This document shows, one piece after another, positions 46,873 through 56,859 of a DNA stretch of 64,000 nt. Every line of letters begins with the position of its first letter. The first letter of the stretch is position 1. The stretch lies in contig CAMDNQ010000002.1 of NCBI GenBank assembly GCA_945903265.1, positions 124,001 to 188,000 on the forward strand, read 5' to 3'. The DNA comes from Candidatus Sulfopaludibacter sp. SbA3. Its GTDB lineage: Bacteria; Acidobacteriota; Vicinamibacteria; Vicinamibacterales; UBA2999. The translations under genes were made by a program, and so were the position numbers. Below the pieces are notes generated by a model. It did not search any database, was not told the DNA's origin, and saw only the letters and a list, made by a program, of their open reading frames with translations.

Positions 46873-47424
46873 TCAGATATTCAGGCGCGGACGCGTCTTC
46901 AGAAGCCGTTCGATGGCGTCTGCAAGGTGCTCCTCGGTGATGTTGCCGTCGCCGCGCTCGACGCGGAGGTGATGGGCCTGCATCAGGACATCGACGGCGC
47001 GGAAGCCTTCGGGCGGCTCGAACTTGTAGCACGCGAGCTCCACCTTGAGTCCGTTCGGATCGCGGAGATAGATGGAGTCCATGAAGCCGCGATCGCGCTG
47101 GATGAACTCGATGCCACGTTCCTGCAGGCGCGCCGGCGCCTGCAGGAACGTGGCCCGGGACACATTGAAGGCAATGTGCTCGACGCAGCCCACTTCGCGC
47201 GGCGCGTGCCGCCGCGCGTCAGGAAGCAATTCGTTCGTGAACACGGTGAGCAGGCGGCCGTCACCCGGGTCGAAGTAGAGGTGGTTTTCGTCCGGCTTGC
47301 CCAGATTCGGCTGCTCGAAGACGAACGGCATGCCCAGCGCGCCCTGCCAGAAGTCGATGGCGCTCTGCCTCGTCGAGCCGACGAGCGTGATGTGATGAAC
47401 CCCTTGCACCTGGATCTGCTTCAT
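46873..47424 (-). CDS. VOC/glyoxalase-family protein
   Basis: VQGVHHITLVGSTRQSAIDFWQGALGMPFVFEQPN ... GFMDSIYLRDPNGLKVELACYKFE. Confidence 0.88.
   Translation of the reverse strand: MKQIQVQGVHHITLVGSTRQSAIDFWQGALGMPFVFEQPNLGKPDENHLYFDPGDGRLLTVFTNELLPDARRHAPREVGCVEHIAFNVSRATFLQAPARLQERGIEFIQRDRGFMDSIYLRDPNGLKVELACYKFEPPEGFRAVDVLMQAHHLRVERGDGNITEEHLADAIERLLKTRPRLNI
47114..47153. repeat. perfect 18-bp inverted repeat with 4-nt loop inside the VOC gene
   Basis: CCACGTTCCTGCAGGCGC-GCCG-GCGCCTGCAGGAACGTGG. Confidence 0.9.
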
Positions 47425-47507
47425 CTGGACTCCTGCCACAAACTGGCTGGTCTATTCTCGCCCGAACCCGATCCCCCTTTTTGCGTCCGTCGGCGGATAA
47501 TCCAGCT

Positions 47508-48041
47508 ATGAGCCAGGAAGAACACAAGGCGCACGCCCCCGCGTCGGTGGCCTGCTACGTCCTCAGCGTCAGCGACTCCCGCACCGAGCAGACGGATACG
47601 GGCGGCCGCACGATCCGCGAGCTGCTCGAAGGGGCCGGCCACACGGTTGTCGGCCACGCGATCGTCAAGGACGATCCCCACGCGGTGACGCTGCACGTCG
47701 AAGGTCAGCTGCTGACCCCGGACGTGCAGGTCATCATCACCACCGGTGGTACCGGCATCACATCGCGCGACGGAACGTTCGAAGCGATCGACGGCCTGCT
47801 CGAGAAGCGCCTGGAAGGATTTGGCGAGCTGTTCCGGATGCTCAGCTACCAGGAAATTGGCGCGGCGGCGATGATGAGCCGAGCCACCGCCGGGACAGCG
47901 ATGCGATCGCAGGCGATCCCTGGACCCGCGCGCCCCAAGGCGATCTTCGTGTTGCCCGGCGCGCCGGAAGCCGTGCAGCTCGCGATGACGAAGCTGATCC
48001 TCCCCGAGCTGGGACATGTGGTGCAGCAGCTAAACCGGTAA
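47508..48041 (+). CDS. moaB: MoaB/Mog-type molybdopterin biosynthesis protein
   Basis: SVSDSRTEQTDTGGRTIRELLEGAGH ... ITTGGTGITSRDGTFEAI ... LPGAPEAVQLAM. Confidence 0.9.
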   Translation: MSQEEHKAHAPASVACYVLSVSDSRTEQTDTGGRTIRELLEGAGHTVVGHAIVKDDPHAVTLHVEGQLLTPDVQVIITTGGTGITSRDGTFEAIDGLLEKRLEGFGELFRMLSYQEIGAAAMMSRATAGTAMRSQAIPGPARPKAIFVLPGAPEAVQLAMTKLILPELGHVVQQLNR

Positions 48042-48068
48042 CGACCAACCACCAACCACCAACCAGCC

Positions 48069-49289
48069 ATGGCCACCAAGATGCGGCCGATCCGCAGCAC
48101 GATCCCGCTCGAGGAAGCCCGGGCGCTGATCGATGCGGCGATGCGGCCGATCGAACGGACCGAGCGCGTGGGTCTCGCGGACGCCGCCGGCCGCGTGCTG
48201 GCCGAAGACCTCGTCGCCGATGCCGACGTGCCGCCGTTTGCCCGCGCCGCCATGGATGGCTACGCCGTGCGCGCAGCGGATACCGCCGGCGCGACGCGCG
48301 ACCGGCCGCGCGTCCTGAAGCGAATCGGCACCGTGTTCACCGGTGAAGTCTCAGGCCTGGCGGTCGGCAGCGGCCAGTGCCTCGAGATTGCCACCGGGGC
48401 CCCCATGCCAGACGAGGCCGATGCCGTCGTCATCGTCGAGGAAACCGACGGCGAAGCCTCCGGGAGCGTCCAGGTCTTCTCCCCCGTCACTGCCGGCCAG
48501 AACATCGGGCCTCGAGGCGCGGACATCCGTCGCGGCCAGGAGGTGCTGAAGGCGGGGACGCTGCTGACCCCCAGCCGCCTTGGCGCCGTGGCGGCTCTGG
48601 GGCGTGCGGCGGTCACCGGGTACGCCCAGCCTCGTGTCGCTATCCTCTCTACCGGCAATGAGTTACGGGAACCTGGCGACGCGCTTGGCCCCGGCCAGAT
48701 CTACGACATCAACCGGTTCACCATGGCCGCGGCCGTGGCCGGGCATGGCGGGATACCCGTGCCGCATCGGACCGCCTCCGACACGCTCGAGGACCTGTCC
48801 CGCGCCGTGGACGACTGCCTCCAGGACGACCTGCTGGTGTTTTCGGGAGGCAGTTCGGTCGGGGAACGCGACCTGATTCTGGATGTCCTGGCCGCCCGCG
48901 GCGAGCTGATTTTCCACGGCATTGCGGTCAAGCCAGGCAAGCCGACCGCGTTCGGCCGCATAGAGGGGAAGCTCTTTTTCGGGATGCCTGGCTACCCGAC
49001 CTCGTGCCTGTCGAACACCTACATGCTGCTCGTCCCGGCGCTGCGGCGCATGGCCCGCCTGCCGGCGGACACCATCAGGTCCGTGACCCTGCCGCTCGGA
49101 CAACGGGTGACGTCGGCTCCCGGGCGCCATCAGATCTACACGGTCCGGATCGTGGACGGCCTGGCAATGCCGGCGTTCAAGGCGTCGGGCGACATCACGA
49201 GCATGTCGCAGGCTGACGGATACATCGAAATCCCGGCCGCCACCCTCGTCATCGAGGCGGGGACGGTCGTCGACGTGACGTTGTTTTAG
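48069..49289 (+). CDS. moeA: molybdopterin molybdenumtransferase MoeA
   Basis: FARAAMDGYAVRAADT, TGAPMPDEADAVVIVEET, ILSTGNEL, SGGSSVGERDLI, FGMPGYPTSCLSNTYMLL. Confidence 0.93.
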   Translation: MATKMRPIRSTIPLEEARALIDAAMRPIERTERVGLADAAGRVLAEDLVADADVPPFARAAMDGYAVRAADTAGATRDRPRVLKRIGTVFTGEVSGLAVGSGQCLEIATGAPMPDEADAVVIVEETDGEASGSVQVFSPVTAGQNIGPRGADIRRGQEVLKAGTLLTPSRLGAVAALGRAAVTGYAQPRVAILSTGNELREPGDALGPGQIYDINRFTMAAAVAGHGGIPVPHRTASDTLEDLSRAVDDCLQDDLLVFSGGSSVGERDLILDVLAARGELIFHGIAVKPGKPTAFGRIEGKLFFGMPGYPTSCLSNTYMLLVPALRRMARLPADTIRSVTLPLGQRVTSAPGRHQIYTVRIVDGLAMPAFKASGDITSMSQADGYIEIPAATLVIEAGTVVDVTLF

Positions 49290-49646
49290 ATGACCGAATC
49301 ACAGCAGCGCGTCGCCGAAAAGATCGGGATTCCTGTCGCCACGCGCCACATTTTTCTCTGTGCCGACCAGACGACGCCCAAGTGCTGCGACAAGGAGCGC
49401 GGGGTTGCGGCGTGGGACTTCCTGAAACGGCGGCTGAAGGAGCTCGGCCTCTCGGACCAGGGCGGCGTGCTGCGGACCAAGGCCAACTGCCTTCGCATTT
49501 GCGAGGGCGGACCGATCGCTGTGGTCTATCCCGAAGGCGCGTGGTACGGCGAATGCGACCCGCCCGTGCTGGAGCGGATCATCCAGGAACACCTGATAAA
49601 CGGCCGGATTGTGGCCGATCACCTCATCGCCGAACGAAAAATATAG
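49290..49646 (+). CDS. thioredoxin-fold [2Fe-2S] ferredoxin domain protein
   Basis: [19 protein letters not shown] ... [32 protein letters not shown] Cys pattern. Confidence 0.78.
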   Translation: MTESQQRVAEKIGIPVATRHIFLCADQTTPKCCDKERGVAAWDFLKRRLKELGLSDQGGVLRTKANCLRICEGGPIAVVYPEGAWYGECDPPVLERIIQEHLINGRIVADHLIAERKI

Positions 49647-49767
49647 ATATAATTGGCGGGATCCACCTGTAAGGAATCCGACAGTAATTGAAACCGCATC
49701 TCCTCCGCGGCGATGCCCCGGGTCCGAGAAGCCCCGGCCGGCCTGCGAAGCGGAGCAGGGTAGAAAA

Positions 49768-51606
49768 ATGTCAGTAGCCGACGCCGTTCAGGAAGCCCCC
49801 ACCAAGTCGCGCACGGAGCGCATCGTCAACGATTTCGCCATTCAGGTCGCCACCGTCAACGGATCGGGAAGCCAGACCGCCAACCTCGTCCTGCTGCGGT
49901 CCATCTTCCAGATGGGCGTGCCCGTGTCCGGCAAGAACATGTTCCCGTCGAACATTGCCGGCCTGCCGACGTGGTACACGATTCGCGCCAGCGCCAAGGG
50001 CTACATCAGCCGCAAGAAAGAGGTCGATTTCCTCGTCGCGATGAACGTGGAGACGGCCAAGGAAGACGTGCTGACGCTGCCGCCCGGCGCCGCCGCGCTG
50101 TACGACGAACCGCTGAAGCTCAACGAGCTCCGCAACGACGTCGTCTTCTATCCGGTCCCGTTCGACAAGCTGATCAACCCCATCACCACCGACGCCAAGC
50201 TTCGCCGCCTCGTGCGCAACATGATTTACGACGGCGTGCTCTCGAAGCTGCTCTCCATCGACATGGGGCAGATGGAGAAGGCGCTGCGCAAGCAGATGGG
50301 CAAGAAGGAGAAGGCGATCGCGCTCAACATGGGCGCGCTCAAGGCCGGCTACGACTACGCCGAAGCCAACCTGCCGAAGCTCGATCCGTTCGTGGTCGAG
50401 CCGATGAACAAGACGGACGGACTGATCCTGATCGAAGGCAACGCCGCCGCGGCGATCGGCTGCATGATGGCCGGCGTCACCTTCGTCGGCTGGTATCCGA
50501 TTACGCCCTCCTCGTCGCTCTGCGAATCGCTCATCGACTACCTGAAGAAGTACCGCAGGGATCCGGAGACGGGCAAGGCCACCTACGCGGTGATTCAGGC
50601 CGAAGACGAGATCGCGGCGCTCGGCATGGTGCTCGGCGCCGGCTGGATGGGCGCGCGGTCGATGACGTCGACGGCGGGTCCCGGCCTCTCGCTGATGGGC
50701 GAGTTCACGGGTCTCGGCTACTACGTGGAAGTGCCCGCGGTGATCTTCGACGTGCAGCGCGTCGGCCCCTCCACCGGCCTCCCGACCCGAACCGCGCAGC
50801 AGGACATCCTGTCGGCCGCGGTGCTCTCGCACGGCGACACCAAGCACCCGCTGCTGCTGCCCGCGTCGGTCAACGAGTGCTACACGATGGCGATGGACGC
50901 ATTCGACCTCGCCGAGCGGCTGCAGACGCCGATCTTCGTGATGACCGACCTCGACCTCGGCATGAACACCTGGATGTCGCCGACGTTCGAGTACCCGACC
51001 AAGCCGCTCGATCGCGGCAAGCGGCTGGACGCGGCGAAGCTGAAGGAGCTCGAAAACGACTGGGGCCGGTATCGCGACGTCGACGGCGACGGCATCGCGT
51101 ATCGGACGGTTCCGGGCGACGGCATGCCGTCCTATTTCGCGCGCGGCTCGGGCCACAACGAAAAGGCGCAGTACAGCGAGCGCGCCGATGACTACGCCAA
51201 CAATCTCGATCGGCTGGCCCGCAAGTTCGATACGGCGCGCACGCTCGTGCCGAAGCCGGAGATCGAGGTCGTGCGCGGCGCCAAGATTGGGGTCATCGGC
51301 TACGGCACCACGCACTGGGCCATCGTCGAATCGCGCGACGAGCTGAGGAACGAGAGCAAGATCGAGACCTCGTATCTACGGCTGCGCGCGTATCCGTTCA
51401 CCAAGGAAGTCTTCGACTTCATCAACACGCACGACCGGGTGTACCTCATCGAGCAGAACCGCGACGCGCAGATGCTGTCGCTCCTCAAGATGGAGTGCAA
51501 CGTCGAGCAGTTCGCGAAGCTGCGCAGCATCCTTCACTACGTGGGGCTCCCGATCGACGGGCGGTCCGTGACCGAGGAATTGGTCAAGCAGGAGCGGGGT
51601 CAGTAA
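49768..51606 (+). CDS. korA: 2-oxoacid:acceptor oxidoreductase, fused gamma/alpha subunit
   Basis: NGSGSQTANLVLLRSIFQMGVPVSGKNMFPSNI; GWYPITPSSSLCESL pyruvate-binding motif; IQAEDEIAALGMVLGAGWMGARSMTSTAGPGLSLM. Confidence 0.88.
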   Translation: MSVADAVQEAPTKSRTERIVNDFAIQVATVNGSGSQTANLVLLRSIFQMGVPVSGKNMFPSNIAGLPTWYTIRASAKGYISRKKEVDFLVAMNVETAKEDVLTLPPGAAALYDEPLKLNELRNDVVFYPVPFDKLINPITTDAKLRRLVRNMIYDGVLSKLLSIDMGQMEKALRKQMGKKEKAIALNMGALKAGYDYAEANLPKLDPFVVEPMNKTDGLILIEGNAAAAIGCMMAGVTFVGWYPITPSSSLCESLIDYLKKYRRDPETGKATYAVIQAEDEIAALGMVLGAGWMGARSMTSTAGPGLSLMGEFTGLGYYVEVPAVIFDVQRVGPSTGLPTRTAQQDILSAAVLSHGDTKHPLLLPASVNECYTMAMDAFDLAERLQTPIFVMTDLDLGMNTWMSPTFEYPTKPLDRGKRLDAAKLKELENDWGRYRDVDGDGIAYRTVPGDGMPSYFARGSGHNEKAQYSERADDYANNLDRLARKFDTARTLVPKPEIEVVRGAKIGVIGYGTTHWAIVESRDELRNESKIETSYLRLRAYPFTKEVFDFINTHDRVYLIEQNRDAQMLSLLKMECNVEQFAKLRSILHYVGLPIDGRSVTEELVKQERGQ

Positions 51607-52662
51607 ATGGCGACAGAAGCACCGGTTCAACCACCAGCACCAGGCAAGAAGATCAATCGCATCGGCCTCGAGCCGGTGGCGTATCGCGGCTCGAAGACGA
51701 CGCTGTGCGCCGGCTGCGGGCATAACGCCATCACCGAGCGCATCATCGATTCGTTCTATGAGCTGGGCATCGACCCGACGCAGGTCATCAAGCTGTCGGG
51801 CATCGGCTGCTCGAGCAAGGCGCCGGCGTACTTCCTGAACAGCGCGCACGGCTTCAACTCGGTCCACGGCCGCATGCCGTCGGTCGGCACCGGCGCGGTC
51901 GTCGCGAACCGGAAGATGATCGCGATTGGCATCAGCGGCGACGGCGACACCGGCGCGATCGGGATCGGCCAGTTCGTGCACCTGATGCGCCGCAACCTCC
52001 CGATCGTCTACATCATCGAGGACAACGGCTGCTACGGGCTGACCAAGGGCCAGTTCTCGCCCACCGCGGATCTGGGCTCGACGCTCAAGACCGGCGTGAT
52101 CAACGATCTGCCCCCGATCGACACCTGCGCGCTGGCCATCGAGCTGGGCGCGTCGTTCGTCGCGCGTTCGTTCTCGGGCGACCCCAAGCAGCTCAAGGCC
52201 ATCCTCAAGGCGGCGCTCAGCCACAAGGGCACGTCGATGATCGATGTCATCTCGCCCTGCGTGACGTTCAACGACCACGAGGGCTCGACGAAGAGCTACG
52301 CGTACGTGAAGGAACACGACGAACCGCTCTCCGAGGTCAGCTTCGTCCCCTTCTTCGAGGACATCACTGTCGAGTACGAAGCAGGCACCACCAAGGAAGT
52401 CACGCTGCACAACGGCGGTCGCGTCGTCCTCAGCAAGCTCTCCGAGGACTACCAGCCGACCGACAAGATGAGCGCGATCCGCGTGCTGCACGAGACGATG
52501 GCCCGCGGTGAGTACGCGACCGGCGTCATCTACATCGAGCCGGACAAGACGGACTTCGTCGACATGCTCGGCATGGTCGACGAGCCGCTGGCGTCGCTGC
52601 CCCAGTCGAAGACGCGCCCCGGCAAGCAGGCGCTCGACGAGATCATGGAGAGCTTCAGGTAA
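51607..52662 (+). CDS. korB: 2-oxoacid:ferredoxin oxidoreductase beta subunit
   Basis: TTLCAGCGHNAITERIIDSF ... KLSGIGCSSKAPAYF ... GDGDTGAIGIGQFVHLMRRNLPIVYIIEDNGCYGLTKGQFSPT (TPP-binding GDGD...NN-type). Confidence 0.9.
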   Translation: MATEAPVQPPAPGKKINRIGLEPVAYRGSKTTLCAGCGHNAITERIIDSFYELGIDPTQVIKLSGIGCSSKAPAYFLNSAHGFNSVHGRMPSVGTGAVVANRKMIAIGISGDGDTGAIGIGQFVHLMRRNLPIVYIIEDNGCYGLTKGQFSPTADLGSTLKTGVINDLPPIDTCALAIELGASFVARSFSGDPKQLKAILKAALSHKGTSMIDVISPCVTFNDHEGSTKSYAYVKEHDEPLSEVSFVPFFEDITVEYEAGTTKEVTLHNGGRVVLSKLSEDYQPTDKMSAIRVLHETMARGEYATGVIYIEPDKTDFVDMLGMVDEPLASLPQSKTRPGKQALDEIMESFR

Positions 52663-52690
52663 ACTCCCAACTCCCAAGACGCCAACTCCC

Positions 52691-53044
52691 ATGCAGGGCT
52701 ACTATCCCGTCGCCATCTACTTCGGGTTCCTGATTGCGTTTGCCGTGGTCTCACTGGCCGTGGCTCGCTTCCTGAGCCCGTCGCGCCCGTTTGCCGCGAA
52801 GCTTGAAAGCTACGAGTGCGGCGCGGTGCCGGTGGGTGACGCATGGGTCCAGTTTCCGGTGGGCTTCTACCTGGTCGCGCTCCTCTTCATCGTGTTCGAT
52901 GCGCTGGCGGTGTTTCTCTTTCCGTGGGTCCTGGTCGTGCGGACGCTCGGCTTCCCTGGGATTGCGGCGATGTGCGGGTTCCTGGCGATTCTCGGGCTGG
53001 GATGGTTCTACGCGTACCGGGAGCGCATCCTCGAGTGGCAATAA
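52691..53044 (+). CDS. nuoA: NADH-quinone oxidoreductase subunit A
   Basis: [43 protein letters not shown]. Confidence 0.93.
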   Translation: MQGYYPVAIYFGFLIAFAVVSLAVARFLSPSRPFAAKLESYECGAVPVGDAWVQFPVGFYLVALLFIVFDALAVFLFPWVLVVRTLGFPGIAAMCGFLAILGLGWFYAYRERILEWQ

Positions 53045-53673
53045 AGGGCCCCGTTCCGCAGATTCCCGTTCCGGTCTGGAGAAACTTCAAGGATCTCCAG
53101 GAGTGGGAAACGCTTCACCAGAAGCGTCCCGAGGGCGACCAGCATTCCAAGGCGTTCGATGCGGTGACCGAGGGCATTCACAGCTTCCCCGGCGGTTTCC
53201 TCGTCACGACCGTCGCGGACAACTTCTTCAACTGGGCGCGCAAGTCGTCGGTCTGGCCGGTCACGTTCGGCCTCGCCTGCTGCGCGATTGAGATGATGGC
53301 GACGTTCGCGTCGCGCTTCGACATCGAGCGGCTCGGCATGGTGCCGTGGGCATCGCCGCGCCACTCGGACCTGATGATCGTGTCGGGCACCGTGACCATC
53401 AAGATGGCGCCGATGCTGAAGCGCATCTACGACCAGATGCCGGATCCGAAGTGGGCCGTATCGATGGGGTCGTGCGCGAATTCCGGCGGTCCCTTCCGGC
53501 ATGGCTATCACGTAGTCAAAGGCGTGGACCGCATCATTCCCGTGGACGTCTACGTCCCGGGGTGTCCGCCGCCGCCCGAATCGCTGCTGAACGGCCTCCT
53601 CCTCCTGCAGGACCAGATCTCCCACTTCCGGCGCACGGGCAAGCGCGCCGATCCCAACCCGAAGGAAGACTGA
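53035..53673 (+). CDS. nuoB: NADH-quinone oxidoreductase subunit B (GTG start)
   Basis: [44 protein letters not shown] ... [11 protein letters not shown] ... [11 protein letters not shown]. Confidence 0.95.
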   Translation: MAIKGPVPQIPVPVWRNFKDLQEWETLHQKRPEGDQHSKAFDAVTEGIHSFPGGFLVTTVADNFFNWARKSSVWPVTFGLACCAIEMMATFASRFDIERLGMVPWASPRHSDLMIVSGTVTIKMAPMLKRIYDQMPDPKWAVSMGSCANSGGPFRHGYHVVKGVDRIIPVDVYVPGCPPPPESLLNGLLLLQDQISHFRRTGKRADPNPKED

Positions 53674-53677
53674 CCCC

Positions 53678-54145
53678 GTGTCGTCTGGCACCGTGACCGC
53701 CGATCAGGCCCGCACGCTCATCGGAGAGCGCTTCAGCGGTTCCACGGTTGAGGGGACGACTGCGCTCACCGTGACCGTCACGCCGGATGCATGGCTGCCG
53801 TTCGCGACCTTTGCCAAAGAGACGCTCGGCTGCCGGTTCTTTTCGTTCCTCTCGGCGAACGACTGGAAGGACGAGGGGCTCGAGGTCGTTGCGAAGGTCG
53901 ACAACACCGACACGAATCTGGCGATCCTCGTGAAGTCGCGCCTCGGGGCCGGCGTCACGACGTGCGCATCGCTCGTCCCGGTCTATCGCGGGGCCAACTG
54001 GATGGAGCGGGAGTGCTACGACATGTTCGGCATCCGCTTCGAGGGACACCCTGATCTGCGCCGCATCCTGCTGCAGGACGACTGGGTGGGACATCCGCTC
54101 CTGAAGTCGTACTCCGTGGACACGCCGTATCCGCCTTACAGATGA
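53678..54145 (+). CDS. nuoC: NADH-quinone oxidoreductase subunit C
   Basis: [43 protein letters not shown]. Confidence 0.93.
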   Translation: MSSGTVTADQARTLIGERFSGSTVEGTTALTVTVTPDAWLPFATFAKETLGCRFFSFLSANDWKDEGLEVVAKVDNTDTNLAILVKSRLGAGVTTCASLVPVYRGANWMERECYDMFGIRFEGHPDLRRILLQDDWVGHPLLKSYSVDTPYPPYR

Positions 54146-55302
54146 CGACCGTCTCGACGACGCGGCAGGAGCTCGATTACGCGGGCAGCGAACGGCTCAC
54201 CATGAACATGGGGCCGCAGCACCCGTCCGCGCACGGCGTGTTTCGCGCCATCCTCCAGCTCGAAGGTGAAACCGTCGTCGGTGTCGACGCGGTCATCGGC
54301 TACCTCCACCGCTGCCACGAGAAACTTGCCGAGACGCTGACCTACGCGCAGTACCCGTCGATCGCCTCGAAGACCGACTACGTCGCGGCCATGACGAGCG
54401 AGTTCGCGTATGTGATGGCGGCCGAGACGATCGGCAAGATCGAAGTTCCGAAGCGCGCGCAGTATCTCCGCGTGATCACGTCGGAGCTGCAGCGTGTCGC
54501 GTCCCATCTGCTCTGGCTGGGCACCTGGTGCCTCGACATGGGCGGCGCGCTCGGCGGCGGCGCGACGATCTTTCTGTACTGCATCCGCGAGCGCGAAGAC
54601 ATCCTCGACCTCTTCGAATCGCTCGTCGGCGCGCGGCTCCTCTACGGCTTCTACCAGGTGGGCGGCGTCCGCTACGACATCCCCGACGGGTGGGCGACGA
54701 AGTGCCGCGAGACCGTCGACCTGATCGACCAGCGCATCAACGAATACCAGCGGATGCTCGAGGAGAACCCGTTCTTCCTGGTGCGCACGCAGGGCGTCGG
54801 CGTGATCTCGCGCGAGCTCGCCGAGGATGTCGGCATCAGCGGCCCGCTGCTGCGGGGCTCCGGCGTGGCGTATGACCTTCGCCGCGCGACCCCGTATTCC
54901 TCGTACGAGGATTTCGAGTTCAACATCCCTGTGGAGACCGCCGGCGACTGCTTCGCGCGGTACCGGGTGCGGATGGTCGAGTTCCGCGAGTCGCTCCGCA
55001 TCGTGCGGCAGGCGCTCGACAAGCTGCCGGAAGGTCCTATTTCTTCCCGCCCGGGGCTGAAATCGGTCGCGCAGACGCGCATCCCGAAGGGTGAAACGTA
55101 CGCGCGCATCGAGGGCGCCCGCGGAGAAGTCGGCTGCTATCTGATTGCCGACGGCAGCGCCAAGCCGTACCGCATGAAATGGCGCGGCGCGTCGTTTTCG
55201 AATCTGGCCGTCCTGCCGCACGTCATCCCTGGCCACAAGGTGGCCGACGTCGTCGCGATCATGGGGTCGGTGGATCCGGTGTTCGGCGAGGTGGATCGAT
55301 GA
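54142..55302 (+). CDS. nuoD: NADH-quinone oxidoreductase subunit D
   Basis: [25 protein letters not shown] ... [13 protein letters not shown]. Confidence 0.95.
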   Translation: MTTVSTTRQELDYAGSERLTMNMGPQHPSAHGVFRAILQLEGETVVGVDAVIGYLHRCHEKLAETLTYAQYPSIASKTDYVAAMTSEFAYVMAAETIGKIEVPKRAQYLRVITSELQRVASHLLWLGTWCLDMGGALGGGATIFLYCIREREDILDLFESLVGARLLYGFYQVGGVRYDIPDGWATKCRETVDLIDQRINEYQRMLEENPFFLVRTQGVGVISRELAEDVGISGPLLRGSGVAYDLRRATPYSSYEDFEFNIPVETAGDCFARYRVRMVEFRESLRIVRQALDKLPEGPISSRPGLKSVAQTRIPKGETYARIEGARGEVGCYLIADGSAKPYRMKWRGASFSNLAVLPHVIPGHKVADVVAIMGSVDPVFGEVDR

Positions 55303-56279
55303 TGGAGGCGCTGACGCCGTTCATCGCGCCGTTCATCGTCATGAACGCCGTCCTGGGCATCGTGACGTACGTGACGCTCCTCGAGCGCAAGTTTGCCGCG
55401 CGCATGCAGTCGCGCATCGGCCCATACCGCGTCGGGCCTCACGGGCTGCTGCAGCCGATTGCCGACGCGATCAAGCTGATGATGAAAGAGGATGTGGTGC
55501 CGACCGCGGCCGATCGTCCCATCTACAACCTGGCGCCGATTGTCTTCGTGCTGCCGTGCATGTTCATCTTCGCGACGATCCCCTTCGCACCGGGCCTGGG
55601 CGTCGCGGACCTGAACATCGGCGTGCTCTTCTTCCTCGCCGTCTCGTCGATGGAAATCGTCGGCCTGTTCATGGCGGGCTGGGGATCGAACAACAAGTAC
55701 GCGCTGCTGTCGGCCATGCGCGCGGTGAACCAGGTCATCTCGTACGACCTGCCGTTCATCTTCGCGGCGCTGACGCCGGTGCTGCTGGCCGGGTCGCTGA
55801 AGCTGTCCGACATCGCGGCCGCCCAGGCGGGTGGAGCCTGGTTCATCTTCTATCCCGTCATCGGCCAGCTCGCGTTCATCGCGTTCATCGTCTCGACCGT
55901 CGCCGCCGAGAACCGGGCGCCCTTCGACATTCTCGAAGCCGAATCGGAGCTCGTCGCCGGCTTCCGCGTCGAGTACTCCGGGATGAAGTTCGCGCTCATC
56001 CAGCTTGGCGAATACGCGCACATCATCGGATCGTCCTTCCTGGGCGCGCTGCTCTTTCTCGGCGCGTGGGCGGGGCCGGGACCCGAGTGGCTGGACCCGA
56101 TCTGGTTCCTCACGAAGGCGATGTTCATGTTCCTGGTCGTCACCTGGGTGCGGTGGAGCTTCGTCCGCATCCGCGTCGACCAGATTCTTGCCCTCTCGTG
56201 GAAGGCGCTCCTGCCCTTCACGCTGCTGCTGCTGATTGCGACCGCGATCGTCGTCGTCTGGAGGGGCCCCGGTGTCTGA
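55299..56279 (+). CDS. nuoH: NADH-quinone oxidoreductase subunit H
   Basis: LLERKFAARMQSRIGPYRVGPHGLLQPIADAIKLMMKED; NRAPFDILEAESELVAGFRVEYSGMKFALIQLGEY. Confidence 0.95.
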   Translation: MMEALTPFIAPFIVMNAVLGIVTYVTLLERKFAARMQSRIGPYRVGPHGLLQPIADAIKLMMKEDVVPTAADRPIYNLAPIVFVLPCMFIFATIPFAPGLGVADLNIGVLFFLAVSSMEIVGLFMAGWGSNNKYALLSAMRAVNQVISYDLPFIFAALTPVLLAGSLKLSDIAAAQAGGAWFIFYPVIGQLAFIAFIVSTVAAENRAPFDILEAESELVAGFRVEYSGMKFALIQLGEYAHIIGSSFLGALLFLGAWAGPGPEWLDPIWFLTKAMFMFLVVTWVRWSFVRIRVDQILALSWKALLPFTLLLLIATAIVVVWRGPGV

Positions 56280-56859
56280 GGTTCAGACCGCCGCCGACGT
56301 CCGCGTCCTGCACGACAAGAGCCGCCGGACGGGCACCGAAGTCAGCGTGATCGTGCGCGCGATCCTCGGCGCGATGCGCATCACGTTCAAGAACCTGTTC
56401 CGGAAGCCGGTCACGGTGCACTATCCGGACAAGCCCCGCGTCTATCCAGACCGGTACCGCGGCCTGCTGGCGCTCGTTTACGAAGAGGATACGGGCGAGG
56501 AAGCCTGCATCGGCTGCCGGCTCTGCGAGTTCGTCTGCCCGCCGGCGGTCATCAAAGTCGAAATTCTCAAGGGCGAGAAGCGCAACTACGCCAAGGCCTT
56601 CACCCTCGAGCTCTACGCGTGCGAGTTCTGCGAGCTGTGCGTGCAGGTCTGCCCGACCGACGCCATCGTGATGATGAAGTCGTTCGACATGCCGACGACC
56701 GATCGCCGCGAAATGCTGCTCGACAAGGATCGCCTGCACGCGATCGGGCAGGAATATCCGCGGTCATGGGCCACGGGCAACAAGCTGCGCGACATGCAGG
56801 GCCCGCCGAAGATGGCACGCGCCGAGCCCGCTGCCACACCCGAGGCGCCCAAGGTATGA
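56272..56859 (+). CDS. nuoI: NADH-quinone oxidoreductase subunit I (2x[4Fe-4S]; GTG start)
   Basis: CIGCRLCEFVCP and CEFCELCVQVCP. Confidence 0.94.
   Translation: MSEVQTAADVRVLHDKSRRTGTEVSVIVRAILGAMRITFKNLFRKPVTVHYPDKPRVYPDRYRGLLALVYEEDTGEEACIGCRLCEFVCPPAVIKVEILKGEKRNYAKAFTLELYACEFCELCVQVCPTDAIVMMKSFDMPTTDRREMLLDKDRLHAIGQEYPRSWATGNKLRDMQGPPKMARAEPAATPEAPKV

Noticed and set aside
49771-51315. 514-aa minus-strand ORF
   Set aside because: Antisense to korA; GC-bias artefact.
51376-52692. 438-aa minus-strand ORF
   Set aside because: Antisense to korA/korB; Asp/Arg/Val-rich shadow ORF.
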